Source of the DNA: CAKUFA01 sp963656345
GTDB taxonomy: Bacteria; Bacillota; Clostridia; Christensenellales; Aristaeellaceae
Direction of reading: 5' to 3'
DNA length: 18,083 bases
NCBI GenBank assembly: GCA_963656345.1
Contig: CAVKHY010000046.1
Coordinates: forward strand, 1 to 18,083
Both the position numbers and the translations under genes were made by a program. Shown in pieces: positions 1 to 4,400 of this stretch. The first letter of the stretch is position 1, and each line of letters opens with the position of its first letter. The notes under the pieces were generated by a model. The model did not search any database. It worked only from the letters and a program-made list of their open reading frames with translations, and was not told the origin of the DNA.

Positions 1-69
1 CTGCTATTATGCCACAGTTTTTTCGGCATGGCAAGGGCGGAGGAAGGGGGTAAAATCCCAATTTCCCCC

Positions 70-98
70 TTGACAACGCCGGCATCCGGGGGTATAAT
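70..98 (+). promoter_or_regulatory. Sigma-A promoter of the infC operon
   Basis: A perfect -35 TTGACA (70-75) is separated by exactly 17 bp from a perfect -10 TATAAT (93-98). Transcription should start near 105, about 163 nt before infC, leaving a long structured leader. This is the strongest promoter in the window, as expected for a translation-factor and ribosomal-protein operon. An imperfect inverted repeat (AAGGGGG at 44-50 with CCCCCTT at 65-71) touches the -35 box; its role is unknown. Confidence 0.9.
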
Positions 99-104
99 AC
101 CTAT

Positions 105-267
105 GTTTGAAGTAGAAGCATGCCCGCTTCTCACCCGGAACGGCGAAAGCTGTCGGGTTTGCGGCATTCTTTCCCTGCAGGGGAAAGCGATTGTGTCAGC
201 TGAGCAGCGGGTGCGCATCCCGCTGCTTTTTCTATGCCGCAGCGGTCGAACGATTTTGAGGAGGTGC
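105..267 (+). ncRNA. infC operon leader, probable L20-responsive attenuator
   Basis: The untranslated leader folds into two local hairpins and a terminator. Hairpin 1 (133-158) pairs ACCCG with CGGGT and closes on a GAAA tetraloop. Hairpin 2 (169-187) pairs CTTTCCC with GGGAAAG. The terminator lies at 203-233. The upstream segment 121-131 (TGCCCGCTTCT) can instead pair with the 5' arm of the terminator (203-213, one mismatch), enclosing both hairpins, which would be an antiterminator. Firmicutes infC-rpmI-rplT leaders are known to be controlled by ribosomal protein L20 through transcription attenuation, and rplT is the third gene here. The L20 assignment comes from context and fold, not from a covariance-model match. 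Confidence 0.75.
203..233 (+). terminator. Intrinsic terminator inside the infC leader (attenuator)
   Basis: A perfect 9-bp stem, AGCAGCGGG (203-211) with CCCGCTGCT (219-227), closes a 7-nt loop and runs into a T-rich tract (227-233, TTTTTCT). It sits 34 bp before infC and downstream of the promoter, so it can only serve as a conditional terminator. Its 5' arm is also complementary to 121-131, which gives the alternative antitermination fold. Confidence 0.85.
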
Positions 268-828
268 ATGGTTATCGCACTCGATCTGATGATCAACGAA
301 GACATCCGCGACAGAGAGGTTCGCCTGATTGATGAAAACGGCGAGCAGCTCGGCGTCATGCCCACGCAAAAGGCGCTGGAACTTGCGGAAGAACGGGGCC
401 TGGATCTGGCCAAGATTCAACCCACCGCAAAGCCCCCTGTCTGCAAGTTGCTGGACTATGACAAGTACCGCTACGAACAGTCGCGGGTCGTGTCGCTGAA
501 GGAAGTCCAGCTGTCCGCCACCATTGAGGAGAATGACATCCTCACCAAGGCGAAGATGGCTACCCGCTTCCTGCAAGACGGCGACAAGGTGAAGGTTTCC
601 ATCCGCTTCCGTGGCCGCCAGATCACCCATTCCGACATCGGCATGCAGGTCATGCATGACTTTGCCGAACGCTGCCAAGAGGTCAGCACGGTGGAGCGCC
701 GCCCCCTGATGGACGGCCGTCACCTGATCATGATCCTGGCACCCAAGGCTGCCAAGGCCTCCTTCGCCGAGAAGAAGGCACGCAAGGAAGCTGCACAGGC
801 TGCTGCCCCTGAAGAGGCAAAGAATTAA
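268..828 (+). CDS. infC: Translation initiation factor IF-3
   Basis: IF3 binds the 30S subunit, prevents premature 50S joining and proofreads start-codon and initiator-tRNA selection. The 186-aa product has the N-terminal domain (about residues 9-70, with INEDIRDREVRLIDENGEQLG and AKPPVCKLLDYDKYRYEQ) and the C-terminal domain (about 77-160, with MDGRHLIMILAPK). It ends in an Ala/Glu/Lys-rich tail. Two features are odd. The linker between the domains is only about five residues (SRVVS, 72-76), where typical IF3 has around fifteen, rich in lysine. The GAGGAGG ribosome binding site ends only 3 nt before ATG 268, so the AUC at 274 (9-nt spacing) is a plausible real start; noncanonical AUU/AUC starts are typical of infC. 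The open frame extends upstream to 28, but that part overlaps the promoter and leader. It is first in the operon with rpmI and rplT, 20 bp from rpmI. Confidence 0.95.
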   Translation: MVIALDLMINEDIRDREVRLIDENGEQLGVMPTQKALELAEERGLDLAKIQPTAKPPVCKLLDYDKYRYEQSRVVSLKEVQLSATIEENDILTKAKMATRFLQDGDKVKVSIRFRGRQITHSDIGMQVMHDFAERCQEVSTVERRPLMDGRHLIMILAPKAAKASFAEKKARKEAAQAAAPEEAKN

Positions 829-848
829 CAGCAAAGGAGGACCATACC

Positions 849-1049
849 ATGCCTAAGCAAAAATCCCACCGTGGTGCTGCAAAGCGCTTCTCTTTCACCA
901 AGAGCGGTATCGTCAAGCATAAGCAGATGAACGCAAACCATCAGGTGCGCCTCAAGACCACCAAGCGGACCCGCCACCTGCGGGCCGATGGCGTTGTGGA
1001 CAACAATGCCGAAGCACGCACCATTCATAAGCTGCTGCCCTACAAATAA
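849..1049 (+). CDS. rpmI: 50S ribosomal protein L35 (bL35)
   Basis: This small basic protein of the large ribosomal subunit has 66 aa, the usual length. It starts MPKQKSHRGAAKRF, carries KRTRHLRADG in the middle and ends IHKLLPYK, all characteristic of bL35. It is very rich in Lys, Arg and His, as expected for an rRNA-binding protein. The ribosome binding site AAAGGAGG lies 8 nt before the ATG. It is the second gene of the infC-rpmI-rplT operon, with 20 bp before and 30 bp after, and no promoter is seen in either gap. It should share the leader attenuation control of infC. Confidence 0.97.
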   Translation: MPKQKSHRGAAKRFSFTKSGIVKHKQMNANHQVRLKTTKRTRHLRADGVVDNNAEARTIHKLLPYK

Positions 1050-1079
1050 GCCCGATGGCTGGCAAGGAGGTATCATCCA

Positions 1080-1430
1080 ATGGCACGTATTAAGAGAGCC
1101 GTTAACGCTCATAAGAAGCGTCGTAAGGTTATGAAGCTGGCGAAGGGCTACTGGGGAGCAAAATCCAAGCAGTACCGCGCCGCATCCGAGCAGGTTGCCC
1201 GTTCCCTGCGTTATGCCTATGAAGGCCGCAAGCTGCGTAAGCGTGATTTCCGCCGTCTGTGGATCACCCGTATCAACGCTGCTGCCCGCCTGAATGGCAT
1301 GAGCTATTCCACCTTCATCAATGGCTTGAAGAAGCACAATGTTGAAGTGAACCGCAAGATGCTGGCTGACCTGGCTGTGAACGACGCCGCCGGTTTCGCC
1401 AAGCTGGTTGAGCTGGCAAAGGAAGCCTAA
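1080..1430 (+). CDS. rplT: 50S ribosomal protein L20 (bL20)
   Basis: This 23S rRNA-binding protein is essential for early assembly of the 50S subunit and, in Firmicutes, represses its own operon through the infC leader. The 116-aa product is of normal length. It has the family start MARIKRAVNAHKKRRKV, the KGYWGAKSKQYRAA segment, the central WITRINAAARLNGMSYS motif and an acidic/hydrophobic C-terminus (FAKLVELAKEA). The basic, extended N-terminal third and the globular C-terminal part are both present. The ribosome binding site AAGGAGG lies shortly before the ATG. Two terminators follow the stop codon. As the last gene of the operon it closes the feedback loop suggested by the leader at 105-267. 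Confidence 0.97.
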   Translation: MARIKRAVNAHKKRRKVMKLAKGYWGAKSKQYRAASEQVARSLRYAYEGRKLRKRDFRRLWITRINAAARLNGMSYSTFINGLKKHNVEVNRKMLADLAVNDAAGFAKLVELAKEA

Positions 1431-1441
1431 TCAGAAAACAG

Positions 1442-1473
1442 ACTGTCTCGCCGAAAGACGAGGCAGTTTTTTT
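1442..1473 (+). terminator. Intrinsic terminator of the infC operon
   Basis: The stem ACTGTCTCG (1442-1450) with CGAGGCAGT (1459-1467) contains one G-T wobble. It has an 8-nt loop and is followed by an uninterrupted T7 run (1467-1473). It lies 11 bp after the rplT stop codon. Confidence 0.9.
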
Positions 1474-1479
1474 GCACTC

Positions 1480-1526
1480 AAAAATGGCTCCCTCCGTGAT
1501 TTTGCACAGAGGGAGCCTTGCTTTTT
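1480..1526. terminator. Bidirectional terminator between convergent operons
   Basis: GGCTCCCTC (1486-1494) pairs perfectly with GAGGGAGCC (1509-1517), extended inside by GTG/CAC around an ATTTTG loop. On the plus strand TTGCTTTTT follows. On the minus strand the five As at 1480-1484 give a T-run. It therefore acts as a second stop for rplT and as the terminator for the minus-strand oxidoreductase that ends at 1576. Confidence 0.85.
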
Positions 1527-1575
1527 CCTAAGGATTTTGCCCCGGCAGGTTCTTCAGGCCTGCCCCGGACAAGGC

Positions 1576-2742
1576 TTACTTTGTCACCTTGCTGCCGTAG
1601 CTGTCCGAGGTGTCGGACACCACGTCCCGGTCTTCCTTGGCACGGGAAGTGGCACGGCGCTCGTTCAGCAGCTTCAGGAACTTTTCTTCATCAATGGGCA
1701 GGGACACGGTTTCTCCCGTCCAGCCGGAAAGGTGAATGGCGTTGGACAGCATCAGCCCGCGAATGCCTTCACGACCGTCGGCAATGAGGGGCGTGCCGTG
1801 GAGAATCTTCCCGGCAAAGGCGTTGAGCACCGCCACGTGCTGCTCGTTCTTCCCGTCGGTTTCCACGGGGACACGCTGGCACGGGGGCTTGGCAAAGCCC
1901 TTGTCGCAGGTGACGCACCATTCCCGCTCGTCCACATCCAGCTTGTCATAGATCAGCTCGTTGTTATCGCAGATGAGCCGCCCCTTGGTGCCGGTGATCT
2001 CCAGCCGGTTGGTGCCGGGGGCGTCCCCTGTGGTGGTGATGAACACGCCGGTGGCGCCGTTGGCAAACTCCAGGTAGGCGGTCACATCGTCCTCCACCTC
2101 AATGTCGTGCCACTTGCCCTTGTGGGTGAAGGCGTGGACACGCACCGGCAGGCCGCACAGCCACTGGAGCAGATCCAATTGATGGGGGCACTGGTTCAGC
2201 AGCACGCCGCCGCCTTCCCCTGCCCAGGTGGCACGCCATGCGCCGGAATCATAGTAGAACTGGGTGCGGTACCAGTCGGTGACGATCCAGTTCATCCGCT
2301 TGATGTCGCCCAGCTCGCCCCCGTCGATCATTTCCTTCATTTTGCGGTACAGGCAGTTGGACCGCTGGTTGAACATCATGCCGAAGACCAGCTCCGGATG
2401 CTTGTCCGCCGCTTCGTTCATCTCCCGCACCTGCAGGGTGTACACCCCGGCAGGCTTTTCGCACATCACGTGCAGGCCGTGGTTGAAGGCGTCAATGGCC
2501 AGGGTGGGATGCTGATAATGGGGCACGGCAATCAGCACAGCGTCGCATGCGCCGCTGGCAATCAGTTCGCTGCCCTCGGTGAAGACCTGTGCGTCCGGCA
2601 CGTTTTCATGAATCCACTGCCGACGGGATTCCTTCCGATCCGCCATGGCGGTGATTTTGATCTCCGGGCACTTGCCCTCCAGAATGTTCTTCGTGTGGCC
2701 TGAGCCCATGTTGCCCACGCCGATGATGCCAAGTCGAAGCAT
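1576..2742 (-). CDS. Gfo/Idh/MocA family NAD(P)-dependent oxidoreductase
   Basis: This is a predicted cytoplasmic dehydrogenase that oxidises or reduces a sugar, inositol or sugar-like substrate. The 388-aa product starts with a Rossmann nucleotide-binding loop (GIIGVGNMG, residues 5-13). It carries the family EKPAG motif (95-99), whose lysine is catalytic in relatives. The active-site segment is GGGVLLNQCPHQLD (177-190), with His187 as the likely catalytic residue; many relatives have D.G.H here, so NQCPH is a variant. The C-terminal beta-sheet domain ends in a charged, Ser/Asp/Lys-rich tail (362-388). A GGGGAGGA ribosome binding site precedes the ATG. It lies 21 bp downstream of the isomerase-like gene, so the two are probably cotranscribed and may act on the same polyol or sugar. 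The exact substrate cannot be read from the sequence. Confidence 0.88.
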   Translation of the reverse strand: MLRLGIIGVGNMGSGHTKNILEGKCPEIKITAMADRKESRRQWIHENVPDAQVFTEGSELIASGACDAVLIAVPHYQHPTLAIDAFNHGLHVMCEKPAGVYTLQVREMNEAADKHPELVFGMMFNQRSNCLYRKMKEMIDGGELGDIKRMNWIVTDWYRTQFYYDSGAWRATWAGEGGGVLLNQCPHQLDLLQWLCGLPVRVHAFTHKGKWHDIEVEDDVTAYLEFANGATGVFITTTGDAPGTNRLEITGTKGRLICDNNELIYDKLDVDEREWCVTCDKGFAKPPCQRVPVETDGKNEQHVAVLNAFAGKILHGTPLIADGREGIRGLMLSNAIHLSGWTGETVSLPIDEEKFLKLLNERRATSRAKEDRDVVSDTSDSYGSKVTK

Positions 2743-2763
2743 GGTTCTTCCTCCCCAAGCGTT

Positions 2764-3615
2764 TTACAGGGTTGCCAGAATGTCCTTCAGTGCCTTGACG
2801 GCGGCGTGGAAGGCGGTCTTGCTGTCCGGGTAGGTTTCGTGATGGGTCACAGGCTCGCCCTGCAGATCCTTCAGCCCGTCAAACACGGTCAGGTGGGGTT
2901 CTACCGTCAGGATGACCTCCCCGTCGTGCTCCGCATTCACCTTCTTCAGGATCTCCGCCACATGGCCGTCCCCGTGACCGGCTGCCACCACGGCACCGTC
3001 CGCAAGGAAAGCGTCCTTGATGTGCATGTAAGTCACATAGCCCTTCAGCCGCTCGTAGCCCTCGGCGGTGTTCATGCCGCACTGCACAAAGTTGGCCGGG
3101 TCAAACACGAAGCCCATGCGGGGATAATACTTCTCCATCAGCTCCACGCACCGCTCCGTGGTATCGCCGTAAATGTCCTTCTCGTTTTCATGCACCAGAT
3201 AAACGCCGGCCTTGTCGGCAAGATCCAGCATGATGTCCAGCCGGCGGAAGACTTCTTCCTTCCAGTCCTCCGGCTTATCGCCCTTGGGGGGATAGAAGCT
3301 GAACATGCGGATCCGGTCGCAGCCCAGCACCTTGCACAGCTCCAGGCCATGCTTGAAGGACGCCAGATGCTCGTCAAAGGGCTCGTTCAGCTGCGCCTTG
3401 CCGAAGGGGGAACCCAGGGCGGACAGCTTGACGCCGGCGGCATCCAGCTTTTTCTTGACCTCAGCCGCTCCCTCCAGGGTCAGGGCGGAGCAGTTCTTGC
3501 CGTCCACCCCACGGAGCTCGATGCGGTCCATGCCTTCTTCCTTCAATGCCTGAAGCTGCTCATCCAGCACAGGGCTTGCTTCATCAGCGAATGCGGACAA
3601 ACGGAATTTTGCCAT
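2764..3615 (-). CDS. Sugar phosphate isomerase/epimerase-like TIM-barrel protein
   Basis: This 283-aa protein belongs to the xylose-isomerase-like / AP endonuclease 2 TIM-barrel superfamily, whose members isomerise or epimerise sugars and keto-sugars with a divalent metal. Likely metal ligands are visible in the expected order: Glu143 (VHENEKDIYGD), Asp172 (FDPANFVQCG), His198 (MHIKDA) and Glu239 (VEPH). The start MAKFRLSAFADEA was chosen because AAAGGAGG lies 8 nt upstream. The frame stays open a further 62 codons, but that part reads through AT-rich intergenic DNA and looks non-coding. It is first in a two-gene operon with the Gfo/Idh/MocA oxidoreductase, a common pairing in inositol and rare-sugar catabolism. 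The substrate is unknown. Confidence 0.85.
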   Translation of the reverse strand: MAKFRLSAFADEASPVLDEQLQALKEEGMDRIELRGVDGKNCSALTLEGAAEVKKKLDAAGVKLSALGSPFGKAQLNEPFDEHLASFKHGLELCKVLGCDRIRMFSFYPPKGDKPEDWKEEVFRRLDIMLDLADKAGVYLVHENEKDIYGDTTERCVELMEKYYPRMGFVFDPANFVQCGMNTAEGYERLKGYVTYMHIKDAFLADGAVVAAGHGDGHVAEILKKVNAEHDGEVILTVEPHLTVFDGLKDLQGEPVTHHETYPDSKTAFHAAVKALKDILATL

Positions 3616-3660
3616 AAGGAATGCCTCCTTTATGATATGCAAGATTTTCTGATTTCTTTT

Positions 3661-3681
3661 ATTCGACCAAAATGGTCTGAT
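3661..3681. promoter_or_regulatory. Operator-like palindrome between divergent genes
   Basis: GACCA (3665-3669) and TGGTC (3673-3677) are perfect arms around AAA. Flanking AT at each end extends the symmetry imperfectly to 21 bp. It lies in the AT-rich divergent gap (3616-3799), 46 bp from the start of the isomerase-like gene, where a repressor could act. No convincing minus-strand promoter was found in this gap. A second inverted repeat, CTGCCTG (3684-3690) with CAGGCAG (3719-3725), is nearby. Confidence 0.35.
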
Positions 3682-3754
3682 TCCTGCCTGTTTTGCACAA
3701 AAATGAAGGAGCCTCCGCCAGGCAGTTTTCTTGCAGGCGAAAAACTCCGTTTTG

Positions 3755-3763
3755 TGGTATGAT
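3755..3763 (+). promoter_or_regulatory. Possible extended -10 promoter of the acetyltransferase gene
   Basis: TGGTATGAT contains a TGn extension and a 5-of-6 match to TATAAT, 37 bp before the ATG at 3800. No good -35 box is seen at the expected distance, which is tolerable for extended -10 promoters. Confidence 0.4.
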
Positions 3764-3799
3764 GCACAGGTGCAAATCAAATGAAGCGAGGGATTCACC

Positions 3800-4393
3800 A
3801 TGGATGTACTTTCCGTGATGCAGGCAAAGGAACCTTATGTCAGCGGCTATGCCAACTTTCCCCGGGAATTATCCCGCCGTGCCAAGCAGCTTTGCTGGGC
3901 GTACAATCAAACCGCCCCGGAGGAGGAGGAAAAGCGCCGGGACATTCTCCGGCAGCTGCTGGGCACCTGCCACCCTTTGACCGGCATTGAGCCGGACTTT
4001 CACTGCGACTACGGCTTCAACATCCACACCCACGGGCTGACGGTGATCAACTACAACTGTTCCATTCTGGACACCTCCCCGGTGAATATCGGGGCAGGGG
4101 CCTTCATCGCCCCCAACGTGTGCCTGGCCTGTTCCGGCCATGCCCTTATGGGAGAACAGCGTGCCATGGGGATCGGCACCTCCGCCCCCATTACCCTGGA
4201 GGAAAACGTGTGGATCGGCGCGGGGGCCGTCATTCTGGGCGGGGTGACCATCGGCGCAGGGTCGGTCATCGGCGCAGGCAGCGTGGTGAACAAGGACATC
4301 CCCGCCGGGGTCATTGCCGCCGGGGTGCCCTGCCGTGTGCTGCGGAAGGTGACGGAGAAGGATCGCATCGATGAAAGCAGGCTGGCGTTTTAA
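3800..4393 (+). CDS. Maltose/galactoside-type O-acetyltransferase (hexapeptide repeat)
   Basis: This predicted acetyl-CoA-dependent enzyme transfers acetyl groups to a sugar hydroxyl, like Maa and LacA. The 197-aa product has the N-terminal Mac domain (about 8-60, with PYVSGYANFPRELSRRAKQL). A central EPDFHCDYGFNIHTHG segment (64-79) follows, then left-handed beta-helix hexapeptide repeats, strongest at 132-175 (VWIGAGAVILGGVTIGAGSV and following). His114, in SGHALMGEQRA, matches the catalytic histidine of the family. The length is close to the family norm of about 185-200. A GAGGG ribosome binding site precedes the ATG. The gene is divergent from the isomerase/oxidoreductase pair and convergent with the PolC-like gene, only 7 bp from its end. 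Physiological substrates are rarely known for this family. Confidence 0.88.
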   Translation: MDVLSVMQAKEPYVSGYANFPRELSRRAKQLCWAYNQTAPEEEEKRRDILRQLLGTCHPLTGIEPDFHCDYGFNIHTHGLTVINYNCSILDTSPVNIGAGAFIAPNVCLACSGHALMGEQRAMGIGTSAPITLEENVWIGAGAVILGGVTIGAGSVIGAGSVVNKDIPAGVIAAGVPCRVLRKVTEKDRIDESRLAF

Positions 4394-4400
4394 GCAAGCA

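Noticed and set aside
28..267. N-terminal extension of infC by 80 codons
   Set aside because: It overlaps a perfect promoter, two leader hairpins and an intrinsic terminator, has no IF3 similarity and no ribosome binding site at its start.
1544..1564. Inverted repeat GGCAGG/CCTGCC just past the oxidoreductase stop codon, as its terminator
   Set aside because: No T-rich tract follows on the minus strand; the hairpin at 1486-1517 is a much better terminator.
1408..2703. 431-codon plus-strand frame opposite the Gfo/Idh/MocA gene
   Set aside because: It starts inside rplT, runs through two terminators and is antisense to a gene with clear Rossmann and EKP motifs.
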